Of a stretch of 64,000 nt of DNA, positions 53,063 through 61,872 are shown in pieces. The position numbers and the translations under genes were made by a program. Source of the DNA: Streptomyces radicis (lineage in GTDB: Bacteria > Actinomycetota > Actinomycetes > Streptomycetales > Streptomycetaceae); contig NZ_RBDY01000007.1 in assembly GCF_003626575.1 (NCBI RefSeq), positions 178,589-242,588 on the forward strand. Direction: 5' to 3'. Under the pieces are notes generated by a model that saw only the letters and a program-made list of their open reading frames with translations, had not been told where the DNA came from and made no database searches. Each line of letters opens with the position of its first letter. Position 1 is the first letter of the stretch.

Positions 53063-54426
53063 GACCGCTCCTGTTCGCGAGTGCGGACGGCGGCGGCCGT
53101 TCGCGGGTCGAGGTCGAAGAGCTGCCGCAGGGCGGCAGCGTAGTGGTCGCCGCCGGGCTCCCCGGCCAGCTCCTTCACGCGCACGGTCGGCGCGTGCAGC
53201 AGCTTGTCGACCACCCGCCGCACGGTCCTGGTGATCTCGGCCCGCTCCTTGTCGTCGAGGTCGGGCAGCCGCCCCTGGAGCCGGGCCAGCTCGGCGGCGA
53301 CGACGTCGGACGCCATCGCGCGCAGCGCGACCACGGTGGGCGTGATGTGGGCGGCCCGCCGGGCGGCGCCCAGCGCCTCCGCCTCGTCGTCGACGATGCG
53401 CCGCACGGCGTCCACGTCGGCGGCCATGGGGGCGTCGGCCGACGCGGCGGCGAGGGATTCGATGTCCGCGAGCCTGGCGCCGGGCAGCCGGTGCACGGCG
53501 GCGTCGATGTCGCGTGGCATGGCCAGGTCGAGCAACGCGAGCGGCTCGCCATGTCCTCGCAGCCGTTCGCGCTCGCGCAGCGCCGAGGCGACGGCTCCGG
53601 CCGTCAGTACGAGCCCCGACGCGCCGGTACAGGAGACGACGAGGTCGGCCAGGGCCAGCTCGGCGGTGATGGAGATGGCGTTGATCGGAACGGCGCGCGC
53701 CTTGCCGCCGTCCCTGCCGAGCCCGGCCGCGAGCCGCTCGGCGCGCTCCAGCGTCCGGTTGGCGATCACCAGTTCGGCGACGCCGGTGCGGGCCAGCGTG
53801 GCGGCCGCGAGCGACGACATCGACCCGGCGCCGATCACCAACGCGCGCCTGCCGCGCACCCAGTCGGCCACGTCAGGTCCCTCGGCGAGCTGCTCGAGCC
53901 CGAAGGTGACCAACGACTGTCCCGCCCGGTCGATACCGGTCTCGCTGTGCGCCCGCTTGCCCACCCGCAGCGCCTGCTGGAACAGCTCGTTGAGCAGCCG
54001 CCCCGCCGCGTGCTCGTCCTGCGCGTGGGCCAGCGCCCCCTTGATCTGGCCGAGGATCTGGCCCTCGCCCACGACCATGGAGTCCAGCCCGCAGGCCACC
54101 GAGAACAGGTGGCGCACCGCGCGGTCCTCGTGGTGCGCGTAGAGGAACGGCTTCAGCTCCTCCAGGTCGACGCCGCTGTGCCTGGCCAGCAGCGTGGACA
54201 GCTCGGAGACCCCGGCGTGGAAGCGGTCCACCTCGGCGTACAGCTCGATCCGGTTGCACGTGGAGAGCACCGCCGCCTCGGCGACCACCGCGCCCTCGAC
54301 CACCGGGTCGGCCGCGGCGAGCACGTCGCGCAGCAGCTTGCCGCGGGCGTCGGGGGCGAGCGCGGCGCGTTCCAGCAGGCTGACGGGCGCGCTGCGGTGG
54401 CTGAGACCGAGCACGAGCAGGGTCAT
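53059..54426 (-). CDS. hemA: Glutamyl-tRNA reductase
   Basis: First enzyme of the C5 haem pathway, reducing Glu-tRNA to glutamate-1-semialdehyde with NADPH, 455 residues. The nucleophilic Cys is in AVLSTCNRIELYAEVD. The NADPH domain has VIGAGSMSSLAAATLAR. The C-terminal dimerisation helix contains DKERAEITRTVRRVVDKLLH. The ATG overlaps the rex stop (ATGA), so it is co-transcribed with the redox repressor. Confidence 0.97.
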   Translation of the reverse strand: MTLLVLGLSHRSAPVSLLERAALAPDARGKLLRDVLAAADPVVEGAVVAEAAVLSTCNRIELYAEVDRFHAGVSELSTLLARHSGVDLEELKPFLYAHHEDRAVRHLFSVACGLDSMVVGEGQILGQIKGALAHAQDEHAAGRLLNELFQQALRVGKRAHSETGIDRAGQSLVTFGLEQLAEGPDVADWVRGRRALVIGAGSMSSLAAATLARTGVAELVIANRTLERAERLAAGLGRDGGKARAVPINAISITAELALADLVVSCTGASGLVLTAGAVASALRERERLRGHGEPLALLDLAMPRDIDAAVHRLPGARLADIESLAAASADAPMAADVDAVRRIVDDEAEALGAARRAAHITPTVVALRAMASDVVAAELARLQGRLPDLDDKERAEITRTVRRVVDKLLHAPTVRVKELAGEPGGDHYAAALRQLFDLDPRTAAAVRTREQERS

Positions 54427-55178
54427 GCGGGCATCACCGCCGGGATGTCGCCCTCGGGGCCCTGGTCGTCGGGCGGCGCGCCCGAGGGCCCGGGGCCGCC
54501 GTTGCGCGCGAGCTCGTCCGTGGCCTTGCGCTGCTCGTGGAAGGCGAGGATCTGCAACTCGATGGAGAGGTCCACCTTGCGCACGTCCACGCCATCGGGC
54601 ACGGAGAGCACGGTCGGCGCGAAGTTGAGGATCGACGTGATCCCGGCGCCCACGAGCCGGTCGCACACCTGCTGCGCGGCGCTGCCCGGGGTCGTGATGA
54701 CGCCGATCGAGACGCCGTTGGTGCGGATGATCGTCTCCAGGTCGTCGACGTGCTGCACCGGGAGGCCCGCGACCTGCGCGCCGGTCATCGCGTGGTCGGC
54801 GTCGATCAGGGCCGCGACACGGAAGCCGCGGGAGGCGAATCCGCCGTAGTTGGCGAGGGCCGCGCCCAGGTTGCCGATGCCGACGATGACGACCGGCCAG
54901 TCCTGGGTGAGCCCGAGCTCGCGCGAGATCTGGTAGACGAGATACTCGACGTCGTAGCCGACGCCACGCGTGCCGTAGCTGCCGAGGTAGGAGAAGTCCT
55001 TGCGCAGCTTCGCGGAGTTGACCCCGGCCGCGCTGGCCAGCTCCTCGGATGAGACCGTGGGCACCGAGCGCTCCGAAAGCGCGGTCAGCGCCCGCAGGTA
55101 CAGCGGAAGCCGGGCGACGGTCGCCTCGGGGATTCCTCGGCTACGGGTCGCCGGTCGGTGGTTTCGGCCAGTTGCCAC
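54423..55178 (-). CDS. rex: Redox-sensing repressor Rex
   Basis: A repressor of 251 residues that leaves its operator when NADH rises. The N-terminal winged helix is IPEATVARLPLYLRALTALS to LRKDFSYLGSYGTRGVGYDV. The NAD(H)-binding Rossmann motif is VVIVGIGNLGAALANYGGFA. A C-terminal swapped helix (SIELQILAFHEQR) follows. It starts at the GTG at 55178 and leads rex-hemACDB. A perfect-armed Rex operator lies 85 bases upstream. Confidence 0.96.
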   Translation of the reverse strand: MATGRNHRPATRSRGIPEATVARLPLYLRALTALSERSVPTVSSEELASAAGVNSAKLRKDFSYLGSYGTRGVGYDVEYLVYQISRELGLTQDWPVVIVGIGNLGAALANYGGFASRGFRVAALIDADHAMTGAQVAGLPVQHVDDLETIIRTNGVSIGVITTPGSAAQQVCDRLVGAGITSILNFAPTVLSVPDGVDVRKVDLSIELQILAFHEQRKATDELARNGGPGPSGAPPDDQGPEGDIPAVMPA

Positions 55179-55261
55179 GGTGCTCCTGCCGTTCGGGCCA
55201 AGCGGAGGGCGGCTGTGCGCGGCGGGGACGCCGGAGCCGCTCCGTCGCGGCCAGGCTATGC

Positions 55262-55283
55262 CTTTGTGAACGCGTGCACAAAG
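55262..55283. promoter_or_regulatory. Rex operator (ROP) of the rex-hem operon
   Basis: A 22-bp site with 7-bp arms CTTTGTG and CACAAAG around AACGCGTG, matching the known TTGTGAANNNNTTCACAA-like ROP pattern closely (one arm GTGAAC, other GTGCAC). It sits in the rex leader and supports autoregulation by NADH/NAD+ ratio. Confidence 0.85.
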
Positions 55284-55408
55284 ACGGTGTCCGTTTTGTC
55301 CGGGCAAAGTGACCGGTGCCACATGCAACAACAGGGACACCCGGCCACGCTCCTCACGTATGCGTCCTCGCGCGGAGAAAACGGCCTCGTATCGTAATCC
55401 ACAACGCC

Positions 55409-55741
55409 TCAAGCTCCCAACGCCCGCTTCAGACGCCCCGCGTCCACGCGCCAGAAGTCGTGCTGCGCGCCGTCGATCAGCACCACGGGGATCTGCTCCT
55501 GGTAGAGCCGGTGCAGCTCCGCGTCACGCGTGATGTCCCTCTCCTCCCAGGCGGCCCCCACCTCGTCGCACACCGCGGCGACCACGCGCCGCGCGTCGTC
55601 GCACAGGTGGCACCCTGGCTTGCCGATCAGCGTCACCAGGCGCTCGGACGGGGGGCGTTCACCCGCGGCGGCCCGCGCGCGCCCGGTCCTGCGCCCGCCC
55701 TCGCCGCGATCCCTGTCCGGCCTGCGGAGCAACGGAGTCAT
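55409..55741 (-). CDS. Glutaredoxin-like protein
   Basis: A small thiol protein of 110 residues. A basic N-terminus ([20 protein letters not shown]) precedes a glutaredoxin/DUF836 domain with redox motif CHLC in [17 protein letters not shown] and the cis-Pro strand in [11 protein letters not shown]. The ATG at 55741 or an ATG three codons earlier could be the start. It lies upstream of rex on the same strand, with the Rex operator between. Confidence 0.88.
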   Translation of the reverse strand: MTPLLRRPDRDRGEGGRRTGRARAAAGERPPSERLVTLIGKPGCHLCDDARRVVAAVCDEVGAAWEERDITRDAELHRLYQEQIPVVLIDGAQHDFWRVDAGRLKRALGA

Positions 55742-55824
55742 GGCGCCCATTGTGCCGCGCCCGGCCACCCCCGCGTCACGCCCGCGCAACCGGGATCCCG
55801 CCCTCGGGTGGCTATGCTCGCCCC

Positions 55825-56787
55825 ATGGCCAGGTCTCGTTCCACCGAACGTTCTTCCGGGCGTTCGCCCGAGCCCGTACCCCCCGCCGCGACATCGCGCC
55901 TGGCCTGGCTCACCCCGCGTCGCAAAGCCGCCACGGAGCGCACCAGGCTCGCGGGCGAGGCGGCCGCCGAGGCCGCGCGCGGGACGGTCGCCGAGCCGGA
56001 GTTCCCGGCCCACGGCGACGCGAAGGCTGCGGCGTTCTTCGACCTCGACAACACCGTGATGCAGGGCGCCGCGATCTTCCACCTCGGCCGCGGCCTCTAC
56101 AAGCGGAAGTTCTTCCAGAAGCGGGAGTTGCTCAAGTTCGCCTGGCAGCAGGCGTACTTCCGCATGGCGGGCGCGGAGAACGCCGGGCACATGGCCGACG
56201 CCAGGGACAGCGCGCTCTCGATCGTGCGCGGGCACCGCGTCGCCGAGCTGACGGCCATCGGCGAGGAGATCTACGACGAGTACATGGCCGACCGCATCTG
56301 GCCAGGCACCCGCGCGCTCGCCCAGGCCCACCTGGACGCGGGCCAACGGGTCTGGCTCGTCACCGCCGCACCCGTGGAGACCGCGGCCATCATCGCCCGC
56401 CGCCTCGGCCTGACCGGCGCCCTCGGCACGGTCGCCGAGTCGGTCGGCGGCGTCTACACCGGCAGGCTCGTCGGGGAGCCACTGCACGGGCCCGCGAAGG
56501 CCGTTGCCGTCGAGGCGCTCGCCGAGGCGGAGGGCCTGGACCTGGAGCGCTGCGCCGCGTACAGCGACTCGGCCAACGACATCCCGCTGCTCTCGCTTGT
56601 CGGTTACCCGTATGCGATCAATCCCGACCGCAGGCTGCGTGCGCACGCCAGGGAAATGGGCTGGCGCCTGCGCGACTACCGAACGGGCCGCAAAGCGGTG
56701 CGCGTCGGCGTTCCCGCGGCCGCGGGAGCGGGCGCCGTCGCAGGTGGGGCCGTTGCGGCCGTCGCGCTCCAGCGCCGCCGCCGCTAG
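55825..56787 (+). CDS. HAD-IB phosphatase with C-terminal membrane segment
   Basis: A SerB-like hydrolase of 320 residues. The nucleophile motif is [20 protein letters not shown]; motif II lies near [10 protein letters not shown], and motif III/IV near [14 protein letters not shown]. The first 65 residues are basic and disordered-looking. A Gly/Ala-rich hydrophobic segment ([20 protein letters not shown]) ends in Arg repeats and may anchor it. The substrate is unknown; related proteins act on lipid or amino-acid phosphates. It is divergent from the glutaredoxin gene. Confidence 0.9.
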   Translation: MARSRSTERSSGRSPEPVPPAATSRLAWLTPRRKAATERTRLAGEAAAEAARGTVAEPEFPAHGDAKAAAFFDLDNTVMQGAAIFHLGRGLYKRKFFQKRELLKFAWQQAYFRMAGAENAGHMADARDSALSIVRGHRVAELTAIGEEIYDEYMADRIWPGTRALAQAHLDAGQRVWLVTAAPVETAAIIARRLGLTGALGTVAESVGGVYTGRLVGEPLHGPAKAVAVEALAEAEGLDLERCAAYSDSANDIPLLSLVGYPYAINPDRRLRAHAREMGWRLRDYRTGRKAVRVGVPAAAGAGAVAGGAVAAVALQRRRR

Positions 56788-57037
56788 CCGGGACCCCGCC
56801 TTCCCCAACACCCCGACTGATCAAACTCGGTCAGAACTTCAGCACATCAGCAGCCGATGCGATCAGGTATGCCCTGGCGTTTACGTGGCGCGGCGAACAC
56901 AACCGGTAACTCTTCAAACCTAATCGGCGATTTTCGCAACTAGGCGTAGCGTCGTCAGCACGAAGCGTTATTCTCCTCAGACGCATGTGACGGATCCGCC
57001 ACTGCACGTGTTGGAAGCTAACGCCTCTGGGAGTCCC

Positions 57038-57826
57038 GTGTACCCACACGTCGGGGTTGACGCCTCGGGCCTGGCTACGCTGCGCACGACGGTCGCCGAC
57101 CGGCTGCGCACCCTCGTCCCCTCCGCGTACGCCGTCCCCACCCTCGCCACACCTGTCCCCGCCCGCCCCCCCGGCCCCGCCTACACGGTCGTGGACGGAG
57201 CCGCCGCGGCGACCGTCGGCAGACGAGCCCGCTCCGGAGCAGCCGGCGCCTCGACCGCACGCCCCGCCGTCCCCAGCGACAGCCGCCGCATGATGGACCT
57301 CGTCGAGCGCGCCCAGGGCGGCGAGGCGGAGGCGTTCGGCCGCCTCTACGACCACTACTCGGACACGGTCTACCGGTACATCTACTACCGCGTCGGCGGC
57401 CGTGCCACGGCCGAGGACCTCACCAGCGAGACGTTCCTGCGCGCGCTGCGCCGCATCGGCACCTTCACCTGGCAGGGCCGCGACTTCGGGGCATGGCTGG
57501 TCACCATCGCCCGGAATCTGGTCGCCGACCACTTCAAGTCGAGCCGTTTCCGCCTCGAGGTGACCACGGGCGAGATGCTCGACGCCAACGAAGTGGAGCG
57601 CAGCCCCGAGGAGTCCGTCCTCGAGTCCCTGGCGAACTCCGCGCTGCTCGACGCCGTCCGCAAGCTCAACCCCCAGCAGCAGGAGTGCGTCACGCTGCGG
57701 TTCCTCCAGGGCCTCTCCGTCGCGGAGACCGCCCGCGTCATGGGGAAGAACGAAGGCGCGATCAAGACCCTCCAGTACCGGGCGGTCCGCACCCTGGCCC
57801 GGCTGCTGCCCGACGACGCCCGCTGA
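57038..57826 (+). CDS. bldN: Developmental ECF sigma factor BldN
   Basis: ECF sigma factor of 262 residues. Region 2 (AFGRLYDHYSDTVYRYIYYR) and region 4 (LNPQQQECVTLRFLQGLSVA) recognise the -10 and -35. About 84 residues precede the sigma core (YPHVGVDASGLATLRTTVAD at the start), matching the pro-sequence of BldN, which in S. coelicolor is removed by proteolysis. The GTG at 57038 with GGGAG upstream gives that form. Its anti-sigma gene follows, and the gap holds a promoter of the type BldN recognises. It controls aerial development genes. Confidence 0.93.
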   Translation: MYPHVGVDASGLATLRTTVADRLRTLVPSAYAVPTLATPVPARPPGPAYTVVDGAAAATVGRRARSGAAGASTARPAVPSDSRRMMDLVERAQGGEAEAFGRLYDHYSDTVYRYIYYRVGGRATAEDLTSETFLRALRRIGTFTWQGRDFGAWLVTIARNLVADHFKSSRFRLEVTTGEMLDANEVERSPEESVLESLANSALLDAVRKLNPQQQECVTLRFLQGLSVAETARVMGKNEGAIKTLQYRAVRTLARLLPDDAR

Positions 57827-57923
57827 GCCGCGGGCGCCCGACGGGCCGGGGAGCCCCCGCGCTCCGGCGCACCGACCACGGAATGTGAGCGGTGAACGCC
57901 CAGCAGTCACATAATCTGTCAGC

Positions 57924-57952
57924 CGTAACCCGAGTGCCTGTCCGCTCGTTGT
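57924..57952 (+). promoter_or_regulatory. Candidate BldN-dependent promoter of rsbN
   Basis: CGTAAC (57924-57929) and CGTTGT (57947-57952) are 17 bp apart, close to the sigma-BldN consensus (CGTAAC, CGTTG-). It lies 145 bases before the rsbN start, so the sigma factor would activate its own antagonist. Confidence 0.7.
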
Positions 57953-58097
57953 CGCCAATTGGAAACGCACCGCGGACTCCCCACCGCCCCACCGCCGCGC
58001 TCCGACCAGGCGTCACCTCTTCGGGTGCACATGGCCGAAGCCGGCAACTTCTGTCCGTCAGGGGGAGTCATTCCTGTGACGAGAGGAGGTGCCGCCC

Positions 58098-59366
58098 GTG
58101 ATCGGATCCATGTCGGCCCATCGCCGGGCCAACGCCTTCGCCCATCTCCTCGATGAGTCGCGGCTCGACAGGCCGGGACTCGACGAGGAGGAGACGGCGG
58201 CCCCGGGGGCCCCCGGGCGTGAGGCCCCGGAGGACCGGCGGGAGCACGCAGCCCTGCTGGCGGTCGTGGAGAGGCTGGCGGCCCTGCCGGGGCCCGAGCT
58301 CTCCCCCGGGACCAGGACGGCCCAGCGGGCGCGGCTGGTCGCCGCGATGGAGTCGGCGTTCGCCGAGGGCCTGGACCCCGCCGAGAGCCCGAGCGCCGGT
58401 CGCGTGCCGGGCCAGCGCCGCGCGCGCGGCACGAAGGGCGCGCACCGCGCCGCCCAGGGCGGCGTCCTGGCCAGGCTCAAGCCCACCACACGTCTCACCA
58501 AGGGGCTCGCGGCCGGCGGCCTCACCGTGGGCGTGGCCGCGGGCGCGTTCGGCGGCGTCGCCGCCGCGAGCACCGACGCCCTGCCTGGCGACACGCTCTA
58601 CGGCTTCAAGCGCGGCATGGAGGACCTGCGGCTCGACTTCGCCGACGGCGACATGGACCGCGGCCAGCTCTACCTCGACCACGCCTCCCGGCGGATGGGC
58701 GAGGCGAGACGCCTCCTCGAGCGCGGCAGATCGGGCCCGCTCGACCACGAGGACCTCGACGCCATCCGCAGGGCCCTCGCCAGCATGCGCGACGACGCCG
58801 CCGAGGGCCACCGGCTCCTCACCCGCGTCTACGAGGCGGACGGCTCCATCGACCCGATCCGCTCGCTCTCCGCCTTCGCCGACGACCACCGCGACACCTG
58901 GACCCACCTCCGCGGCAGGCTCCCCGCCCCGCTGTGGGACGTCGGCGTCGAGGTCACCGACGTCTTCGACGCCATGGAGGAGGAGATCGGCCCGCTCCAG
59001 TCACTCCTGCCCGAGCGCACCGAGAGCACCTCGTCGGCCGACGGCTCGGGCGGCGGCGCCTCCGCGTCCCAGCGCCCTGGCGGCCACGCGTCCGAGCACC
59101 CCGCCACACGCCCCGACCCCGGCACCACCCACGACCAGCACGACGACGACCACGACCACACGGGCGCGGACGAGTCCGAGCCACCGGGCGACGGGCTGCT
59201 CGACGGCGGCCTCCTCACCCCCGAGGGCCGCGAGTCGGGACCCGAGGCAAGCTCCCCACCCGGCGACACCGAGCCGGGCCGGCTGCTCCCCGAGCCCGAT
59301 GTCACCATCCCGCCCCTGGTGGAAGACCTGCTCCCCGACCTCGGCCTCGACCCCGAGGAGCCCTAG
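58098..59366 (+). CDS. rsbN: Anti-sigma factor RsbN
   Basis: A single-pass membrane anti-sigma factor of 422 residues. The N-terminal cytoplasmic part (IGSMSAHRRANAFAHLLDES; EHAALLAVVERLAALPGPEL) should bind BldN. The membrane segment is near residues 138-160 (LAAGGLTVGVAAGAFGGVAA). The external DUF5667-type helical domain has LPGDTLYGFKRGMEDLRLDF, followed by an Asp/His/Pro-rich tail (DQHDDDHDHTG). The GTG at 58098 has AGGAGG eight bases upstream. It sits next to bldN behind its own BldN-type promoter. Confidence 0.9.
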   Translation: MIGSMSAHRRANAFAHLLDESRLDRPGLDEEETAAPGAPGREAPEDRREHAALLAVVERLAALPGPELSPGTRTAQRARLVAAMESAFAEGLDPAESPSAGRVPGQRRARGTKGAHRAAQGGVLARLKPTTRLTKGLAAGGLTVGVAAGAFGGVAAASTDALPGDTLYGFKRGMEDLRLDFADGDMDRGQLYLDHASRRMGEARRLLERGRSGPLDHEDLDAIRRALASMRDDAAEGHRLLTRVYEADGSIDPIRSLSAFADDHRDTWTHLRGRLPAPLWDVGVEVTDVFDAMEEEIGPLQSLLPERTESTSSADGSGGGASASQRPGGHASEHPATRPDPGTTHDQHDDDHDHTGADESEPPGDGLLDGGLLTPEGRESGPEASSPPGDTEPGRLLPEPDVTIPPLVEDLLPDLGLDPEEP

Positions 59367-59379
59367 GCTCCAGGACCCC

Positions 59380-60336
59380 TTAGAAGAACACCGACCGCCG
59401 CGCCACCAGCAGCTTGTACAGCGTGTGCTGGATGGTCTCCCGCACCTGATCGGTCAGCTGGAACATCAGCATGGGGTCCTCCGCCGCCTCGGGCGGCTGG
59501 TCCCTGGTCTCGATCGGCTCACCGAACTGGATGGTCCACTTCGTGGGCAGCGGGATCGCGCCCAGCGGCCCCAGCCAGGGGAACGTCGGAGTCAGCGGGA
59601 AGTACGGCAGGTTCAGCAGGCGGGCGAGGGTGCGCGCGTTGCCCACCATGGGGTGGATCTCCTCGGCACCCACGATCGAGCAGGGCACGATCGGCACCCG
59701 CGCCCGCAGCGCCGTCGCCACGAAGCCGCCGCGCCCGAAGCGTTGCAGCTTGTACCGCTCGGAGAACGGCTTGCCTATGCCCTTGAAGCCCTCGGGCATC
59801 ACCCCGACCAACTCACCCCGGGCGAGCAGCTCCTGGGCGTCCTCCGCACACGCGAGCGTGTGCCCGGCCTTGCGCGCCAGCTCGTTGATCACCGGCAGCT
59901 GGAAGACCAGATCGGCGGCGAGCAGCCGCAGATGACGGTCGGCCGGGTGCCGGTCCCTCACCGCCACCTGAAGCATGAGCCCGTCCCACGGAAGCGTGCC
60001 GGAGTGGTTCGCGACGACAAGCGCGCCCCCCTCGTCCGGCACGTTCTCCATGCCGCGCACCTCGACCCTGAAGTACTTCTCGAAGACGGGCCGAAGCAGC
60101 GTCAGCAGCACCTCGTCCGTGAGGTCCTGGTCATAGCCGAAGTCGTCGACCTCGTACTCCCCCGTCAGCCGCCGCCGCAGAAACGCGAACCCCCGCGCCA
60201 GCGCCTCGTCGAGGCCGTCCCCGGGGCTCTCCTCCGGCTCCGCCCGCTCCTCAGGGGCGTCGTCGAGCGGTGGCCGCGCGCGCCCTCGCCCGCGGCGCTC
60301 CCCCTCGTCGAACGGGATCACCTTGGCGTCACCCAC
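59380..60336 (-). CDS. PlsC-like lysophospholipid acyltransferase
   Basis: A membrane-associated acyltransferase of 318 residues. The acceptor motif is VVANHSGTLPWDGLML, where His and Asp are six residues apart instead of the usual four. The second motif is VGVMPEGFKGIGKPFSERYK rather than FPEGTRS. A charged N-terminus precedes the domain. It overlaps the SDR-like gene by 8 bases and is probably coupled to it. The acyl acceptor is unknown. Confidence 0.85.
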   Translation of the reverse strand: MGDAKVIPFDEGERRGRGRARPPLDDAPEERAEPEESPGDGLDEALARGFAFLRRRLTGEYEVDDFGYDQDLTDEVLLTLLRPVFEKYFRVEVRGMENVPDEGGALVVANHSGTLPWDGLMLQVAVRDRHPADRHLRLLAADLVFQLPVINELARKAGHTLACAEDAQELLARGELVGVMPEGFKGIGKPFSERYKLQRFGRGGFVATALRARVPIVPCSIVGAEEIHPMVGNARTLARLLNLPYFPLTPTFPWLGPLGAIPLPTKWTIQFGEPIETRDQPPEAAEDPMLMFQLTDQVRETIQHTLYKLLVARRSVFF

Positions 60337-61366
60337 GGCGCAGCACCTCCTCGATGCGGTCGACCCACTGGCCCACCGCGTCCGGCGGCAGCGCGCCGGG
60401 CCCATGGGTCGCGACGAACGCCGCGAAGGTCTCCGGCGTCGTGTAGGCCAGCGGCCCACCCATCGCCTCGGTCAGCCGCGCGGTGCGCACGACCCGCCCA
60501 TGGGTGAGCGAACGCAGCTGCTCGGCCGATATCCCCCTGATCCCGAGGGCGCCCAACGCCGAGCCGAGCCACGGCGCCAGGGGATGCGCCACGGGAACGG
60601 TCGGCCGCCCGATCCGCCGGGCGGCCTGGGACAGCAGCAGCACGCCGTCGCCCGCCACGTTGAACGTCCCGGCCCCCAGCGCCTCCTGGCTCCCCGGCTC
60701 GGCGATCGCGCGGGTCAGCACCTCGAGCACGTCGTCCTCATGGACGAGTTGGAGCCGCGGGTCGTAGCCGAGCAGCGTCGGCAGCACGGGCAGCCTGAAG
60801 TACGCGGCGAGCCGCGAGTCGGCGGCGGGCCCCAGTACGTGCGCGAACCGCAGCACGGTGACGGCCACATCGGGGCAGCGCCGCTCGAAGCCCCTGGCAT
60901 ACGCCTCGATCTCGGCGACATCGCGCGGGAATCCCCCGGCGGCTGGCGCCCGGGGCGGGGTGTTCTCGTCGAAGACGGCGGGGTCGCGCGCCGCGGTGCC
61001 GTAGATCTGCGTGCTCGACTTGATCACGACCCGGCGCAGTCCCGGCACTTTCTGGCAGGCGCCGAGCAGTTGGAGGGTGCCGAGGACATTGACCTCCTTC
61101 ACCCCCGCGCGGCCGCCCCCCGAAGGCCCGGGAGTGCCGTGCACATCGAGGTGGACGACCGTGTCCACGGCGTGCTCGGCAAGCACCGTCACGATCGACG
61201 GCTGCCGGATGTCCGCCCTGACGAACTCGGCCTCGCCGAGCGGGTGCACGGGGGACCTGCTGTCGACGCCGACGACCCGGTCGACGTCCGGATCCCTGAG
61301 GATGTGACGCATGAAGCGCCCGCTGAGCTGTCGAGCGGCGCCGGTCACGAGCACGGTCCTGCCCAT
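60329..61366 (-). CDS. Atypical NAD-dependent epimerase/dehydratase
   Basis: Extended SDR of 345 residues. The nucleotide motif is TVLVTGAARQLSGRFMRHIL, with serine-glycine where a tight GxxGxxG is usual. VVHLDVHGTPG is the second family element. The expected Tyr-x-x-x-Lys pair is not evident after VVIKSSTQIYG, so catalysis may be lost. It is coupled to the acyltransferase gene, suggesting a shared lipid or polyketide-like pathway (inference). Confidence 0.85.
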   Translation of the reverse strand: MGRTVLVTGAARQLSGRFMRHILRDPDVDRVVGVDSRSPVHPLGEAEFVRADIRQPSIVTVLAEHAVDTVVHLDVHGTPGPSGGGRAGVKEVNVLGTLQLLGACQKVPGLRRVVIKSSTQIYGTAARDPAVFDENTPPRAPAAGGFPRDVAEIEAYARGFERRCPDVAVTVLRFAHVLGPAADSRLAAYFRLPVLPTLLGYDPRLQLVHEDDVLEVLTRAIAEPGSQEALGAGTFNVAGDGVLLLSQAARRIGRPTVPVAHPLAPWLGSALGALGIRGISAEQLRSLTHGRVVRTARLTEAMGGPLAYTTPETFAAFVATHGPGALPPDAVGQWVDRIEEVLRRG

Positions 61367-61387
61367 GCCTCTCCCCTGCCGTGCGGA

Positions 61388-61419
61388 GGCCCTCCCGTCG
61401 CGGTACGGACGGGAGGGCC
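61388..61419. terminator. Terminator between bS22 and the epimerase gene
   Basis: GGCCCTCCCGTC and GACGGGAGGGCC form a 12-bp perfect stem with an 8-base loop, 16 bases after the bS22 stop codon on the minus strand. Confidence 0.75.
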
Positions 61420-61435
61420 GTTCAGCGGCGCTCGC

Positions 61436-61534
61436 TCACTTCTTGTTGCGGCGCTGGACGCGCGTGCGCTTCAGCAACTTGCGGTGCTTCTTCTTCGCCA
61501 TCCGCTTGCGCCGCTTCTTGATGACAGAGCCCAC
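61436..61534 (-). CDS. Ribosomal protein bS22-like (AURKAIP1/COX24 domain)
   Basis: A very basic 32-residue peptide: start [18 protein letters not shown], then [13 protein letters not shown]. It matches the actinobacterial small-subunit protein bS22, known from mycobacterial ribosomes, nearly residue for residue (from memory). The start is a GTG at 61534. The terminator follows the stop. At this length it is easily missed by gene callers. Confidence 0.9.
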   Translation of the reverse strand: MGSVIKKRRKRMAKKKHRKLLKRTRVQRRNKK

Positions 61535-61662
61535 GACTACCCTCGCTCACTTCGCTTACCCGGTGCGGGGCGTCCGAGCCCACACGACCTACATGTCGCT
61601 CAGCCTACCGTTCACCGAGTGATACGGGTTAATCGAGGGGGGTCGACGGGCCCGCTTCGTCG

Positions 61663-61872
61663 TTACGCGCTCTCCGCTCCCACGAACGACTCTCGGAGGT
61701 ACTCATGGACGGCCTGCTCGGGAACCCGGAAGGACCTTCCCACCCGGATCGCGGGCAGATGACCGGCGTGCACCAGGCGGTACACAGTCATCTTGGAGAC
61801 TCGCATCACCGCGGCGACTTCCGCCACGGTCAGGAACTTGGCCTCGCTCAGAAGCCTTTCACCAGTAGCCAT
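61663..61872 (-). CDS. Small excisionase-type HTH DNA-binding protein
   Basis: A 69-residue MerR/excisionase-fold protein. FLTVAEVAAVMRVSKMTVYR is the helix-turn-helix and LVHAGHLPAIRVGRSFRVPE the wing. The start ATG is at 61872. I recall a close S. coelicolor homologue (SCO3328 region) as a BldD target, but could not check. It is not BldC, whose sequence differs. It is preceded by about 600 bases of gene-free DNA. Confidence 0.9.
   Translation of the reverse strand: MATGERLLSEAKFLTVAEVAAVMRVSKMTVYRLVHAGHLPAIRVGRSFRVPEQAVHEYLRESFVGAESA

Noticed and set aside
61663..61872. BldC
   Set aside because: Also a small MerR-like protein in Streptomyces, but the sequence around the helix-turn-helix (VAAVMRVSKMTVYRLVHAGH) is not that of BldC as I remember it.
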